Source of the DNA: Salinispora arenicola
GTDB taxonomy: Bacteria; Actinomycetota; Actinomycetes; Mycobacteriales; Micromonosporaceae
NCBI RefSeq assembly: GCF_006716065.1
Contig: NZ_VFOL01000001.1
Location: 5,208,001 to 5,272,000 of the forward strand
DNA length: 64,000 nt
Direction of reading: 5' to 3'
The translations under genes and the position numbers were made by a program. Each line of letters begins with the position of its first letter. Positions within the stretch are counted from its first letter, which is position 1. Shown here one piece after another: positions 26,060 to 36,769 of this stretch. Under the pieces are notes generated by a model. The model was not told where the DNA came from and made no database searches. It was given only the letters and a program-made list of their open reading frames with translations.

Positions 26060-27559
26060 ATGTCTCCTGTGCTGCCCGCGGTCACCCGGCCGCGCCCGTC
26101 CCGCCCGTCCTGGCTGTCACCGAAGGTGCTCCGAACCGAGGTGCTCGCCGGCCTGGTCGTTGCCCTGGCGCTGATCCCGGAGGCGATCAGCTTCTCGATT
26201 CTCGCCGGAGTGGATCCCCGGGTCGGACTCTTCGCCTCGTTCACCATGGCCGTCGTCATCGCGATCTGCGGTGGCCGACCGGCAATGATCTCCGCCGCGA
26301 CCGGGGCGATCGCCCTGGTCGTGGCACCGCTGGCCAGGGAACACGGGCTGGACTACCTGATCGCCGCGGTGATCCTCGGCGGCGTCATCCAGGTGCTGCT
26401 GGCTCTGCTCGGGGTGGCGAAGCTGATGCGGTTCATCCCGCGCAGCGTGATGGTCGGTTTCGTCAACGCGCTGGCCATCCTCATCTTCGCCGCGCAGGTC
26501 CCGTATCTGCTCGGGGTGCCGTGGCTGGTCTACCCGCTGGTCGGACTGGCCCTGGCAATCATGATCGGCCTGCCCCGGATCACCCGGGCCGTACCGGCCC
26601 CACTGGTGACGATCATCGTCCTGACCACCATCACGGTCGTCGCCGGACTGGCCGTTCCCACCGTCGGCGACCAGGGCGAACTGCCCAACAACCTCCCCAC
26701 CCTCGGGCTGCCACAGATCCCCTGGACCGTCGACACCCTGCGCCTGATCGCTCCGTACGCCCTCGGGGTGGCACTGGTCGGGCTGATGGAGTCGCTGATG
26801 ACCGCGAAGCTGGTCGACGACATCACCGACACCCACTCCAACAAGACCCGCGAGTCCTGGGGACAGGGCGTCGCCAACATCGTCACCGGCTTCTTCGGGG
26901 GCATGGGCGGCTGCGCGATGATCGGCCAGACAATGATCAACGTCAAGGTGGCCGGCGCGCGGACCCGGCTGTCGACGTTCCTGTCCGGCATCTTCCTGCT
27001 CATCCTGGTGGTCAGCCTGGGCGACGTGGTCGCCGCGATCCCGATGGCCGCTCTGGTCGCGGTAATGATCATCGTGGCGGTGTCGACGTTCGACTGGCAC
27101 TCGGTGGCCCCGGCCACGCTGAAGCGGATGCCCTGGGGCGAGACACTGGTCATGGTCGCCACCGTCGCCACGACCCTGGTCACCCACAACCTGGCCATCG
27201 GTGTGGTCAGCGGCGTCCTCACCGCCATGGTGATCTTCGCCAACCGGGTCGCACACCTGGTGGAGGTCACCAGCGTGCTGGACCCCGACGGCAGCACCCG
27301 CATCTACTCGGTGCACGGCGAGTTGTTCTTCGCCGCCAGCAACGATCTGGTCTACCAGTTCGACTACACCAACGACCCTTCGCACGTGGTCATCGACATG
27401 ACCCACGCCCACGTGTGGGACGCCTCGTCGGTCGCGGCGCTCGACGCGATCACCACGAAGTACGCGGCTCGGGGCAAGACGGTGGAGATCATCGAACTGA
27501 ACCAGCCCAGCGCCGCCATCCACGGCACCCTGGCCGGCACCCTCGGCGGGGGACACTGA
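26060..27559 (+). CDS. SulP-family anion transporter with STAS domain
   Basis: 499 residues. About 11-12 membrane segments from residue 24 (VLAGLVVALALIPEAISFSI, the SulP signature). GGRPAMISAATGAIALVVAP and GFFGGMGGCAMIGQTMINVK are conserved family motifs. A C-terminal STAS domain spans about 415-499 (SVHGELFFAASNDLVYQF, HVVIDMTHAHVWDASSVAAL). It moves sulfate, bicarbonate or another anion; the substrate cannot be read from the sequence. ATG 26060 has only a weak ribosome site; the frame is open to 25904. The last base of its TGA is the first base of the MerR gene's ATG (TGATG), so the two are coupled. Confidence 0.92.
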   Translation: MSPVLPAVTRPRPSRPSWLSPKVLRTEVLAGLVVALALIPEAISFSILAGVDPRVGLFASFTMAVVIAICGGRPAMISAATGAIALVVAPLAREHGLDYLIAAVILGGVIQVLLALLGVAKLMRFIPRSVMVGFVNALAILIFAAQVPYLLGVPWLVYPLVGLALAIMIGLPRITRAVPAPLVTIIVLTTITVVAGLAVPTVGDQGELPNNLPTLGLPQIPWTVDTLRLIAPYALGVALVGLMESLMTAKLVDDITDTHSNKTRESWGQGVANIVTGFFGGMGGCAMIGQTMINVKVAGARTRLSTFLSGIFLLILVVSLGDVVAAIPMAALVAVMIIVAVSTFDWHSVAPATLKRMPWGETLVMVATVATTLVTHNLAIGVVSGVLTAMVIFANRVAHLVEVTSVLDPDGSTRIYSVHGELFFAASNDLVYQFDYTNDPSHVVIDMTHAHVWDASSVAALDAITTKYAARGKTVEIIELNQPSAAIHGTLAGTLGGGH

Positions 27560-28026
27560 TGCCCGGCCCGGTGCCCGGTGGTCCGGCGACGCACGCCAAT
27601 GTGACCGGCACCGCCGGGCATCCGCCGGGCGTCGGGCCGCTCATGCGGATCGGTGAGGCAGCCGAACGGGTGGGGTTGAGCATTCGCACCATCCGCCACT
27701 ACGAGGACGCCGGGTTGATCGTCCCGTCGGCGCGCAGCGAGGGTGGCTTCCGCCTCTACACCGACGCCGACCTGGACCGCCTCGCCGTAGTCAAGCGGAT
27801 GAAGCCCCTCGGGTTCAGCCTCGACGAGATGCGGGCACTGCTCGCCATCCTGGATGCCCTACCCGCCGCCGGCGCCACCGACCGGCCCGGGCTGCTGGAC
27901 CGGCTCGGCTTGTTCCATGCCGTCGCGTCCACCCGGGTGGCGGGACTACGCGAACAGCTCCACACCGCCGAGGGGTTCGCCGACACTTTGCGCCAGCAGC
28001 TCGACCAACACCGGGTCGACCACTGA
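27559..28026 (+). CDS. MerR-family transcriptional regulator
   Basis: 155 residues, overlapping the SulP stop by one base and preceded by GGCGGGGGA. An N-terminal extension of about 28 residues precedes the winged helix (MRIGEAAERVGLSIRTIRHY, EDAGLIVPSARSEGGFRLYT). A long coiled-coil dimerisation helix and a short C-terminal tail without Cys follow, so a metal-binding role is unlikely. ATG 27643 (MRIGEAAE) is a possible shorter start. It probably controls the transporter gene it is fused to translationally. Confidence 0.9.
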   Translation: MPGPVPGGPATHANVTGTAGHPPGVGPLMRIGEAAERVGLSIRTIRHYEDAGLIVPSARSEGGFRLYTDADLDRLAVVKRMKPLGFSLDEMRALLAILDALPAAGATDRPGLLDRLGLFHAVASTRVAGLREQLHTAEGFADTLRQQLDQHRVDH

Positions 28027-28123
28027 CCGCAGGGCCCGGGGGGGGGTGCGTGTACCTCGAGCTCGCTACACGCGGCGCACGCCTGGGGCCGCGACGCGGT
28101 AGTGGCGGCTAGGCTAGCTGGCC

Positions 28124-28681
28124 ATGGGTGTGCTCACCTTCTGCCTCAACCTCACCCTGGACGGTTGCGTCGACCACCAGGAGGGGATCGCTGACGACGA
28201 GACGCATGCCTTCTTCACCCGTCTCATGGACGCAGCCGGGGCAATGCTGTGGGGTCGCGTCACCTACGAGATGTTGGAGAGCTACTGGCCGGCTGTTGCC
28301 CGCGGCGACGGGGAGGCACCGTCGGCCATGCGCGAGTGGGCGGTCAAGCTGGAGGCCAAACCCAAGTACGTGGTGTCGTCGACGCGCACGGACTTCCCGT
28401 GGACCAACAGTCACCACATCGCCGGCGATCTGCGCGAGGGCGTGCAGAAGCTCAAGGACGCGACCGCTGCCGGGGTCCTTCTCGGAAGCGGCAAGCTCGC
28501 GACCGAGCTCGACCGGCTGGACCTGATCGACGAGTACACGCTGCTCGTCCATCCCAGGATCGCCGGCCACGGCCCGAGGCTGTACCAGGGCGGGGTGCCC
28601 GGCACGCGCCAGCTCGAGCTGCTCTCGGCGGAGCCGTTCCGCAACGGCGTGGTGGCCATGCACTACCGCCGCGCGCCCTGA
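28124..28681 (+). CDS. Dihydrofolate-reductase-fold (RibD C-terminal) family protein
   Basis: 185 residues. Typical family landmarks: an N-terminal strand and loop (LTFCLNLTLDGCVD), MLWGRVTYEMLESYWP, KYVVSSTRTDFPWTNS, a glycine-rich nucleotide-binding turn (AAGVLLGSGKLATELDRLDL) and DEYTLLVHPRIAGHGPRLYQ. These proteins are NAD(P)H-dependent reductases of unknown substrate, common as stand-alone genes in actinomycetes. The gene is alone on its strand here. Confidence 0.88.
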   Translation: MGVLTFCLNLTLDGCVDHQEGIADDETHAFFTRLMDAAGAMLWGRVTYEMLESYWPAVARGDGEAPSAMREWAVKLEAKPKYVVSSTRTDFPWTNSHHIAGDLREGVQKLKDATAAGVLLGSGKLATELDRLDLIDEYTLLVHPRIAGHGPRLYQGGVPGTRQLELLSAEPFRNGVVAMHYRRAP

Positions 28682-28878
28682 GTCACAGGAGTCCATCGCC
28701 GCCAGCTCACCGGCGGCGTGGCGTCCTCCTCGCGCTCGCCGCGCAGCGCGGTAGAGGATCATCGGCCGTCCACCGTGCCCGCTGTCGGCGTGCAGTCCGA
28801 ACGGACGAGCGCGAACCGTTGCGGATCGGGCAAGGGTTGATCGCGTCGCGCTACTGCCACGCGGACGGGCACAGAGTT

Positions 28879-28916
28879 GTGCGGTGGCACCCACGACCTC
28901 GCGGGTGCCACCGCAC
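28879..28916 (-). terminator. Strong hairpin terminator of betaine operon
   Basis: GTGCGGTGGCACCC and GGGTGCCACCGCAC form a perfect 14-bp stem with a 10-base loop. It lies 20 bases past the stop of the betaine-binding protein (minus strand) and could also stop readthrough from the reductase gene. Confidence 0.8.
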
Positions 28917-28936
28917 GGGTTACGCGGTGGGTGAGG

Positions 28937-29911
28937 TCAGCTCTGCGGCAGCCAGGCCTCGACCTTGTCCTTGTTGGCCTCGACCCACTTCTTGGCCGCC
29001 TCTTCCGGCGACATGTTGTCCTGGGCGATGTACCGGGCCACCAGGTTCTGGTCCTCGTTGGTCCAGGTGAAGTTGTTGACCAGCTGGTACGCCGGTCCGT
29101 TGGCGTCGGCGAACGACTTGCTGACGATCTTGTCGAGGTCGTACACCGGGTAGTCGCAGGCGACCTTCTCCGGGTCGGCGTCGCAGCCCTCCTGGTACTC
29201 GGGCAGGTTCACCTTCACCAGTTCGACCTCGGAGAGGAACCACTGCGGGTCGTAGAAGTAGCCGAGCACCGGCTTCTTCTCCTTCTCCGCCTGGCGGAAC
29301 GCCTGGATCAACGCCGGCTCACTGCCCGCGTAGACCACCTTGTAGTCCAGCTCCAGGTTCTTGACCAGGGCTTCGTCGTTGGTGACGAAGGACGGGTCGC
29401 CGTCGAGCAGCTGCCCCTTGCCACCGGACTCCGTGGTTTCGAACAGGGACGCGTACTTGTTCAGGTTGTTCCAGTCGGTGATGTCGGGGTACTCCTCGGC
29501 CATCCATGGCGGCACGTACCAGCCGATGACTCCCTCCACGCCGGTCGAACCGGCGTCGACCGCGGTCTTCTGGTCCTCGATGTACTTCTTCTTGAGGTCG
29601 TCGTGGCCCCAGTTTTCCACGATCGCGTCCACCTGACCGGTGCCGAAGCCCTGCCAGGCGATCTCCTCCTTGAGGTCCTTCTTGACGACCGTGCAGCCGA
29701 GTTCGGTCTCGGCGACGTGAGCGATGACGGCCGCGTTCGCCTCGTACCCGACCCAGGGGTTGATCGCGATGGTGAACGTACCGCAGTCGCCCGAATCGGC
29801 GGCATCCGACGACTCGACCTTGGCCCCACCGCACGCGGTGAGCGCGAGTGCCGCCACCGTGGACAGCGAGATGCCCGCCAGACGGACCCTCCTGTTAACA
29901 ATGGATCTCAT
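28937..29911 (-). CDS. Glycine betaine/choline ABC transporter substrate-binding lipoprotein
   Basis: 324 residues; ATG 29911 sits 8 bases after GGAGGG. A lipoprotein signal ends at LALTAC. The OpuAC fold is clear, with Trp/aromatic positions expected for a cationic quaternary-amine cage: FTIAINPWVGYEANAAV, IVENWGHDDLKKKY, GVIGWYVPPWMAEEYPD and PVLGYFYDPQWFLSEVEL. The C-terminus (NMSPEEAAKKWVEANKDKV) is typical. Last gene of the minus-strand choline/betaine set, 76 bases after the permease stop. Confidence 0.93.
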   Translation of the reverse strand: MRSIVNRRVRLAGISLSTVAALALTACGGAKVESSDAADSGDCGTFTIAINPWVGYEANAAVIAHVAETELGCTVVKKDLKEEIAWQGFGTGQVDAIVENWGHDDLKKKYIEDQKTAVDAGSTGVEGVIGWYVPPWMAEEYPDITDWNNLNKYASLFETTESGGKGQLLDGDPSFVTNDEALVKNLELDYKVVYAGSEPALIQAFRQAEKEKKPVLGYFYDPQWFLSEVELVKVNLPEYQEGCDADPEKVACDYPVYDLDKIVSKSFADANGPAYQLVNNFTWTNEDQNLVARYIAQDNMSPEEAAKKWVEANKDKVEAWLPQS

Positions 29912-29987
29912 TACTGTCACCCTCCAAAGGTGTCGTTCGTCGGTCGATTCCTGGCCCGTGTCCCGGCTGGCCGGCACGACGGATGAG

Positions 29988-31979
29988 TCAGGTATGGGTA
30001 GCTGCGGGAGCACGGTCCGACCGCTGGGCGGCGGCCCGCGCGATCCGGTCGAGCATGATCCCGAGTACGACGATCGCGACTCCCGCTGCCAGGCCCTTGC
30101 CGTAGAGCTGGCCCTGCGAGAATCCGGCAACGACGTCGTAGCCGAGCGCGCCGGCTCCGACGAGGCCACCGATGACCACCATCGACAGCACGTAGATGAG
30201 CCCCTGGTTGGTGGCGAGCGTCAACGACTGCCGCGCCATCGGGAGCTGGACCTTCGTGATGGTCTGCCAGTTGTTGGAGCCCGCGGCGGTAGCCGCCTCC
30301 ACCGTCGACTGCGGAATGGCGCGCACCCCGTCAGCGACGATCTTGATGGCGACCGGCGCGGCGTAGACGACACCGGCGAAGATCGCGGTGAAGCGGCTCA
30401 CCGAGAAGAGCGCGACGAACGGGATCAGGTAGACGAACGCCGGCATGGTCTGTCCGGCGTCCAACACCGGCCGAATGACGCGGTCGGCCCGGTTACTCCG
30501 GCCCATCCACACGCCGACGACCACCCCCAGCGTCACGACCAGCATCGTGGCGACGAGCGTCATGGCAAGAGTGACCATGCTGGCGTGCCAGAGCCCGCTC
30601 CCGACCAGCAGCCCCACACAGACCGCGGCGACGGCGGCGGCGCGCAGGTTGCCGATCAGCGCGGCGAGCGCGACGATCACCGCACCCATCAACCACCAGG
30701 GCGACTCCGTCAGCAGCGCCTCCAACGGGTTGAGCAGCCCGATGGTCACGCCGTCCTTCACCGCCCCGGTCAGGTCCGAGAGGTTGTTCTGCGCCCACGT
30801 CGTGACGGCAGTGGCCCCCTGCGACAGGTGCTCGCCGAGTCGGACGCCAGCCGGGAACTCGGCCGCCCAGAGGTAGGTGTAGGACAGGTACGAGCAGACC
30901 GCCGCGAGCAGACCGAACCCGGCCAGGAGCATCCGGCGGGTACGGGGATTGGTGCTGTCACCCTGCTCGGCGCGGACGCTGGCCGCCGTGGTGACCCGGT
31001 CCAGGACGATGGCCATCACCACGATCGCGACACCCGCGTTGAACGCGGTACCGACATCGGTGGTCTGCAGGGCCTTGATGACCGTCTTGCCGAGGCCGGG
31101 AGCGTCGATCAGGGCCGCGACGGTCACCATCGCCAACGCCGCCATGATCGTCTGGTTGACACCGAGCACGATCGTGCGCTTCGACAGCGGCAGAAGCGCC
31201 TTGGTCAGCCGCTGCCGCCGGGTCGCTCCGAACGAGTCGGTGGCTTCCACCGGGGGCGCGGGCACGGAACGGATCCCGTGTGCGGTGATCCGGATCGCCG
31301 GCGGCATGGCGTAGATCAGGGTCGCGATCGTCGCGGAGGCCGGGCCGATCAGGAACACCAGGGTCAGCGGCGCGAGGTAGACGAACGTGGGCATCGTCTG
31401 CATGAGGTCCAACACCGGGGTTATCAACCGGTGGAACCGGTCCGACAGTCCGGCCAGAATGCCCAGCGGGATGCCGAACAACAGCGACACGAGGACCGCC
31501 ACCAACGTCAGCGCCAGCGTGTCCATGCTCTCCTGCCACAGCCCCTGCAGGCCGAAGAGAGTGAACCCGCCCGCGGCGAGCAGCGCCACCCGCCAGTTGG
31601 CGAACGCCCAGGAGGCGTAGGAGACGAGCGCGATCACGCCCAGCCATCCCAGCACCGGCACGGGCCGCCCGTACGCCGGTTGCGCGATGAGCCCCTGGAC
31701 GAAGGTCACCAGCGCGTCCATCACCGCGCGGATCTCGTTGAAGAAGTACAGGAAGATCGGGCTGCTGTTCCGGCTGGCGCCGACCGAGTCGTTGACGTCG
31801 TTGAGCCAGTGGTGCAGATCGGTCAGCGTGGCCCGGGGCAGGACCAACATGTCCTGGCCGCGCAGCAGTGTCCAGGCGACGAGCCAGAACACGAGCACGC
31901 CCGCCACCGCGAGCGGCTTGTTGATTCGTCGACGCGGGGTGGTCCGCGCCGACGAGTTGGTCATGGTCGTCGTGGCCAT
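29988..31979 (-). CDS. ABC transporter permease, two ProW-like domains fused
   Basis: 663 residues; the ATG at 31979 shares one base with the ATPase stop. Two complete permease units lie in tandem: the first has the cytoplasmic coupling motif around EATDSFGATRRQRLTKALLP, the second EAATAAGSNNWQTITKVQLP. Each has its own set of 5-6 membrane segments (LALTLVAVLVSLLFGIPLGI; VTLAMTLVATMLVVTLGVVV). The single polypeptide therefore supplies both transmembrane halves of the transporter. It works with the ATPase upstream and the lipoprotein downstream. Confidence 0.92.
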   Translation of the reverse strand: MATTTMTNSSARTTPRRRINKPLAVAGVLVFWLVAWTLLRGQDMLVLPRATLTDLHHWLNDVNDSVGASRNSSPIFLYFFNEIRAVMDALVTFVQGLIAQPAYGRPVPVLGWLGVIALVSYASWAFANWRVALLAAGGFTLFGLQGLWQESMDTLALTLVAVLVSLLFGIPLGILAGLSDRFHRLITPVLDLMQTMPTFVYLAPLTLVFLIGPASATIATLIYAMPPAIRITAHGIRSVPAPPVEATDSFGATRRQRLTKALLPLSKRTIVLGVNQTIMAALAMVTVAALIDAPGLGKTVIKALQTTDVGTAFNAGVAIVVMAIVLDRVTTAASVRAEQGDSTNPRTRRMLLAGFGLLAAVCSYLSYTYLWAAEFPAGVRLGEHLSQGATAVTTWAQNNLSDLTGAVKDGVTIGLLNPLEALLTESPWWLMGAVIVALAALIGNLRAAAVAAVCVGLLVGSGLWHASMVTLAMTLVATMLVVTLGVVVGVWMGRSNRADRVIRPVLDAGQTMPAFVYLIPFVALFSVSRFTAIFAGVVYAAPVAIKIVADGVRAIPQSTVEAATAAGSNNWQTITKVQLPMARQSLTLATNQGLIYVLSMVVIGGLVGAGALGYDVVAGFSQGQLYGKGLAAGVAIVVLGIMLDRIARAAAQRSDRAPAATHT

Positions 31980-33058
31980 CAGGCGCCCGCCTGCGTACCG
32001 GCGACGATGTCGAGGACCTCCTCGGCGCCGACCACGCCCAGCAGTTCCCCGTTCTCGACGACCCGCACCGGCCGGTCGGCGGCGAGCACCGTGCGGACCG
32101 CGTCCCGCACGATGACGCCCGGCCCCAGCTCGGGGCCGTCCAACTGGTCGGTGTCCCGTCGTGGACGCATGATCCACCGCAGGGTGAGGACGTCGGCGCG
32201 GGGCACCTCCTGGACGAAGTCGCGCACGTAGTCGTCGGCCGGTGCCCCGACCAACTCGTCCCCGGTCCCGGCCTGCACCACGTTGCCGTCCCGCATGAGC
32301 AGAATCCGGTCGCCGAGTTTGAGCGCCTCGGAGAGGTCGTGCGTGATGAAGACCATCGTCTTGCCCACCTGACGGTGCAGTCGGATGACCTCGTTCTGCA
32401 TGTCCCGGCGGATCAGCGGGTCCAGCGCGGAGAACGGCTCGTCGAAGAAGAGCACATCCGGGTCACCGGCCAGCGCCCGGGCCAGTCCGACACGCTGCTG
32501 CATCCCGCCGGAGAGCTGGTCCGGGTACGCGTGCTCGTAGCCGTCGAGGCCCACCAGCTCGATGACCTCGGTCGCCCGCCGGGTACGCTCGGCGCGGCCG
32601 GCGCCACGGATCTCCAGGCCGTATCCGACGTTGTCGACAACGGTCCGGTACGGCAGGAGACCGAAGTGCTGGAAGACCATCGAGAACTTGTGCCGGCGTA
32701 GCTCCCGCAGCCGTCGCTTGTCGGCGCGCAGGATGTCCTCGCCCTCGAACACGACCTCGCCCGCGGTCGGCTCGATCAGCCGGGTCAGGCAGCGCACCAG
32801 CGTGGACTTGCCGGAACCGGACAACCCCATCACGACGAAGACCTCACCGGGCGCGACGTCGAACGACACCTCCCGCACCGCGGCGGTACACCGGGCCCGC
32901 TCCAGCAGCTCACGCCGGGACAGCGCCCCGAGTTCCGCCGACTTCGGCACCTGGTCCGCGTTCGGGCCGAACACCTTCCACAGATTCCGTACCGAGACCA
33001 CCGGGGTCTGGCGATGGTCCACCTGCCCGCGCGGCTGAACCGCCGTATCCGTACTCAT
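31979..33058 (-). CDS. Glycine betaine/choline ABC transporter ATP-binding protein (ProV/OpuAA-like)
   Basis: 359 residues. Walker [17 protein letters not shown]-loop [12 protein letters not shown], signature [19 protein letters not shown], Walker [17 protein letters not shown] and H-loop [10 protein letters not shown]. An N-terminal extension with [20 protein letters not shown] is typical of ProV-type ATPases. The C-terminal part (about 285-359) looks like a single reduced CBS-type regulatory region ([20 protein letters not shown]), which in OpuA relatives senses ionic strength. It overlaps the permease gene and lies 167 bases after the aldehyde dehydrogenase gene. Confidence 0.93.
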   Translation of the reverse strand: MSTDTAVQPRGQVDHRQTPVVSVRNLWKVFGPNADQVPKSAELGALSRRELLERARCTAAVREVSFDVAPGEVFVVMGLSGSGKSTLVRCLTRLIEPTAGEVVFEGEDILRADKRRLRELRRHKFSMVFQHFGLLPYRTVVDNVGYGLEIRGAGRAERTRRATEVIELVGLDGYEHAYPDQLSGGMQQRVGLARALAGDPDVLFFDEPFSALDPLIRRDMQNEVIRLHRQVGKTMVFITHDLSEALKLGDRILLMRDGNVVQAGTGDELVGAPADDYVRDFVQEVPRADVLTLRWIMRPRRDTDQLDGPELGPGVIVRDAVRTVLAADRPVRVVENGELLGVVGAEEVLDIVAGTQAGA

Positions 33059-33225
33059 GATGCCCACTCCGCCCGGTCGTTGCTCCGCGCCCTCGGCACG
33101 CCCGCACGGCACAGCGGTAGGCACGCGGGGATGAGCCCGCCGGGACGGCGGTGGTAGTCGGTAGCGACAGGCATGGCTGACTCGTCTCTTTCCTTTGGCG
33201 ATGGTTACGGACGGCGTGGCGGGCG

Positions 33226-34701
33226 CTAGCCGCCGAACCAGTGCTGCGGACGGGGATCGGTGTTCTGCCAGATGTGCTTCATCTCTCGGTACTCGTTGAG
33301 CCCGGTCGGGCCCAACTCGCGGCCGTTCCCGGACTGCCGGAAGCCGCCCCATTCCGCCTTGGGCACGTACGGGTGGTAGTCGTTGATCCAGACAGTGCCG
33401 TGGCGCAGCCGCCGCGCGACGCGCTGGGCGCGGCCGGCGTCGCTGGTCCACACCGCACCGGCGAGGCCGTAGTGGGTGTCGTTGGCGATGCGGACCGCCT
33501 CGTCCTCGTCGTTGAAGGTCTCGACGGTGAGGACCGGGCCGAAGGACTCCTCACGGACCACGGACATGTCCCCGCGGCAGCCGTCGAGCACCGTCGGAAG
33601 GTAGTAGAAACCGTTGGCGAGGCGTGGATCGTCGGGGCGACGACCGCCGCAGCGCAGTACCGCGCCTTCGGCGATCCCGGCGGCGACGTACGACTCCACC
33701 TTGGACAGGTGAGCGGCCGAGATCAGCGGGCCGGTCTCCGCCGTGGTGTCGAAGGGCCCACCGAGGCGAATCCGGCGGGCACGGTCCACGACCGCGTCGA
33801 CGAAGGCGTCGTGGATGGACTCCTCGACCACCAGTCGGGTACCCGCCGAGCAGACCTGACCCGAGTGCAGGAACACCGCGGTGAGCGCGAAGTCCACGGC
33901 GGCGTCGAAGTCGGCGTCGGCGAACACGACGTTCGGGTTCTTGCCACCGAGTTCGAGGGTCACCCGCTTCACCGTGGCGGCGGCCGCGGCCATCAGGCCG
34001 CGCCCGGTCTGCAGACCCCCGGTGAACGAGACCAGGTCCACGTCCGGGTGCTCGGCGAGCGGCGCTCCGACCTCGGCACCGGCGCCGAGGACCAGGTTGG
34101 CGACGCCCGGCGGCAGCCCGGCCTCGTCCAGCAGCCGCATCAGCAGGATCGCGGTCGAGGGGGTCAGCTCACTGGGCTTGAGGACGAAGGTGTTCCCGGC
34201 GGCGAGCGCCGGGGCGACCTTCCACGAGGTCTGCAGCAACGGATAGTTCCAGGGCGTGATCAGCCCACACACACCGATCGGCTCGTACTCGACGCGACTG
34301 ATCGCGTCGCTGCGCCCGGTGTCCACGACGCGTCCGCTGTCCGTGTCGGCGATGCTCGCGTAGTACCGGAAGCAGGCAGTCACGTCGTCGATGTCGTACT
34401 CGCTCTCCACCAACCGCTTGCCGGTGTCGAGCGACTCGGCCCGCGCGAACTCCTGCTTGTCGCGCTGCAGGAGGTCGGCGACGCGGTGCAACAGGGCACC
34501 GCGTTCGCCGGCCGGGGTCCTCGGCCAGGGCCACGGCCCCTCGTCGAACGCCTTCCGGGCCGCGCTGATCGCCGCGATCGTGTCGTCCCGGGTTCCCTCG
34601 GCGACCGTGGCCACCGAAGCGCCGTCCGCGGGGCAACGGATCTCCCGGTGGCCGCCGGCCACCGACTGCCGCCACTCCCCATCGATGTAGAGGTCCTTCA
34701 C
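33226..34701 (-). CDS. betB: Betaine aldehyde dehydrogenase
   Basis: 491 residues from GTG 34701, 6 bases after GGAGAG; TTG 34707 is less well placed. NAD-dependent aldehyde dehydrogenase with [20 protein letters not shown], general base Glu in [10 protein letters not shown] and catalytic Cys in [12 protein letters not shown]. The C-terminal [19 protein letters not shown] and [15 protein letters not shown] are typical. It oxidises betaine aldehyde to glycine betaine. Substrate assignment rests mainly on its place between choline dehydrogenase and the betaine transporter. Confidence 0.92.
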   Translation of the reverse strand: MKDLYIDGEWRQSVAGGHREIRCPADGASVATVAEGTRDDTIAAISAARKAFDEGPWPWPRTPAGERGALLHRVADLLQRDKQEFARAESLDTGKRLVESEYDIDDVTACFRYYASIADTDSGRVVDTGRSDAISRVEYEPIGVCGLITPWNYPLLQTSWKVAPALAAGNTFVLKPSELTPSTAILLMRLLDEAGLPPGVANLVLGAGAEVGAPLAEHPDVDLVSFTGGLQTGRGLMAAAAATVKRVTLELGGKNPNVVFADADFDAAVDFALTAVFLHSGQVCSAGTRLVVEESIHDAFVDAVVDRARRIRLGGPFDTTAETGPLISAAHLSKVESYVAAGIAEGAVLRCGGRRPDDPRLANGFYYLPTVLDGCRGDMSVVREESFGPVLTVETFNDEDEAVRIANDTHYGLAGAVWTSDAGRAQRVARRLRHGTVWINDYHPYVPKAEWGGFRQSGNGRELGPTGLNEYREMKHIWQNTDPRPQHWFGG

Positions 34702-34765
34702 GCGCAACTCTCCGGTGCTCTCGTCGGGTAGGTCCCTGGCCTGGCTCTGCCTCCGCGAAGCCGCA

Positions 34766-36442
34766 TCACTTCACCGCCGAGGGGCCGTGCTCGTGCCGGT
34801 GGAAGTCCAGCGTCGACGGCGGCAACGGCGTGTTGCCCAGGATGAGGTCCGCTGCTTTCTCGGCGACCATCATCACGGGAGCGTAGATGTTGCCGTTGGT
34901 GACGTAGGGCATCACCGACGCGTCCACCACCCGCAACCCGGTGACCCCGTGCACCCGCATGTCGGTGGGATTCACCACGGACATGTCGTCGGTGCCCATC
35001 TTGGCCGTGCAGGACGGGTGCAGCGCGGTCTCGCCCTCTCGGGCCACCCAGTCGAGGATCTCCTCGTCGGTCTGTACTGCGGGCCCGGGGGAGATCTCAC
35101 CGCCGCTGAACGGGGCCAGCGCCGGCTGGCCGAGAATGTCGCGGGACACCCGGACCGCCTCCACCCACTCCCGCCGGTCCTGCTCGGTGGAGAGGTAGTT
35201 GAAGCGCAGGGCGGGGTGCACCCGAGGGTCACGGTTGACGATTTTGACCGAGCCGCGGGCGTCGGAGTACATGGGCCCGATGTGCACCTGGTAACCGTGG
35301 TCACCGGCGGGGGACGTGCCGTCGTACCGGACCGCGATCGGCAGGAAGTGGAACATGAGGTTCGGGTAGTCGACGGTGTCGTTGCTCCGAACGAAGCCAC
35401 CCGCCTCGAAGTGGTTGGTGGCGCCCAGACCCGTGCGTCCGAACAGCCACTTCGCGCCGATCCACGGCGCGTAGCGCCAGTTCAGGTAGGGCTGGATCGT
35501 CACGGGCTGGGTGCAGGCATGCTGGATGTAGACCTCCAGGTGGTCCTGCAGGTTCTCGCCCACCCCGGGCAGGTTCGCGACGGTGTCGATGCCCAGGCCG
35601 CGAAGTTCGTCGGCGTTACCCACGCCGGACAGTTGCAGCAACTGCGGCGTGTTGATCGCACCACCGCTGAGGATCACCTCGTTGGCGTACACCCGGTGGG
35701 GTGTTGTGCCCCGGCCTCGGGTGTATTCGACACCCACGGCGCGGGTGCCCTGGAAGATGACGCGGGTGACGAACGCGCGGGTACGTACCTCGAGGTTGGG
35801 TCGCTTCATCGCCGGGCGCAGGTAGGCCTGAGCCGCGGAGAACCGCCGACCACGACGAACGTTCCGGTCGAACGGGGCGAAACCCTCCTGCTGCGCACCG
35901 TTGACGTCGGTGGTGCGCGGGTAGCCGGCCTGCTCCGCCGCCTCGAGCATGGCCTGGATCACCGGGTTCTCCGCGGAGCCACGCTCCAACACCAGCGGGC
36001 CGTCGTGGCCACGGTACGGGTCGTCCGGATCCGCTCCCAGGGCGGACTCCATCCGGTTGAAGTACGGCAGACAGTGGGCGAAGTCCCAGGTCTCCATGCC
36101 CGGATCGGCCGCCCACCGCTCGTAGTCCAACGGGTTGCCCCGCTGGAAGATCATCCCGTTGATGCTGCTCGACCCACCCAGCACCTTGCCCCGGGCGTGG
36201 TAGATGCGTCGCCCGTGCATGTGCGGCTCGGGTTCCGACGAGTACTGCCAGTCGTAGAACCGGCTCCCGATCGGGAACGGCAGGGCCGCCGGCATATGGA
36301 TGAAGACGTCCCATGGGTAGTCGGGACGGCCCGCTTCCAGAACGAGAACCCGGTTGCCCGGGTCGGCGGACATTCGGTCGGCGAGCGCGCTGCCGGCAGA
36401 ACCGCCACCAACGATGACGTAATCGTAACGCTGGGCTGTCAC
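34766..36442 (-). CDS. betA: Choline dehydrogenase (GMC oxidoreductase)
   Basis: About 558 residues. FAD-binding GXGXXG at the N-terminus ([20 protein letters not shown]), GMC signature regions ([37 protein letters not shown]), and the C-terminal active-site block with [13 protein letters not shown] and [20 protein letters not shown]. It oxidises choline to betaine aldehyde. Two GTG codons, 36448 and 36442, lie behind GAGG; 36442 has the better spacing. It is the first gene of the minus-strand choline-to-betaine set; no BetI-type repressor is encoded next to it. Confidence 0.92.
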   Translation of the reverse strand: MTAQRYDYVIVGGGSAGSALADRMSADPGNRVLVLEAGRPDYPWDVFIHMPAALPFPIGSRFYDWQYSSEPEPHMHGRRIYHARGKVLGGSSSINGMIFQRGNPLDYERWAADPGMETWDFAHCLPYFNRMESALGADPDDPYRGHDGPLVLERGSAENPVIQAMLEAAEQAGYPRTTDVNGAQQEGFAPFDRNVRRGRRFSAAQAYLRPAMKRPNLEVRTRAFVTRVIFQGTRAVGVEYTRGRGTTPHRVYANEVILSGGAINTPQLLQLSGVGNADELRGLGIDTVANLPGVGENLQDHLEVYIQHACTQPVTIQPYLNWRYAPWIGAKWLFGRTGLGATNHFEAGGFVRSNDTVDYPNLMFHFLPIAVRYDGTSPAGDHGYQVHIGPMYSDARGSVKIVNRDPRVHPALRFNYLSTEQDRREWVEAVRVSRDILGQPALAPFSGGEISPGPAVQTDEEILDWVAREGETALHPSCTAKMGTDDMSVVNPTDMRVHGVTGLRVVDASVMPYVTNGNIYAPVMMVAEKAADLILGNTPLPPSTLDFHRHEHGPSAVK

Positions 36443-36769
36443 TTCCACTCACCTCACTCAACTGGTCGCGGAACTCGTCGGACCCGGCAGGACGACAGGA
36501 CTATTCCGCGACCTTGGGGCATGGCGCACGTCACTCCACGGTCGCGTCAGTCCGGTGCGTCCGCACCGGCTCCGGACCGGCCGCGCGCTCCCGACCGGTT
36601 CGGGGGTCGAACCGGATGCGTGCAGGGATGCAACCTTACCTCGCGTTTCCCGGTGCCCAGTCAGCCCACAGGGCGGCTGACCTGCGCATACGGAATAGAT
36701 CACAGGACGAGGAACGCGAGGTAACGATCTTGCACCCATTCGGTCCGAGTCAGGACGACATGGCCCGAT
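36443..36769. promoter_or_regulatory. Upstream region of choline-oxidation operon
   Basis: About 330 bases between the betA start and the end of the galactofuranosyltransferase gene, both on the minus strand. It must contain the betA promoter. No gene and no clear operator palindrome were recognised. Confidence 0.4.

Noticed and set aside
34715-36724. Plus-strand open frame of about 670 codons over the choline dehydrogenase
   Set aside because: No protein family resemblance; the minus strand encodes a complete GMC oxidoreductase with its active-site motifs.
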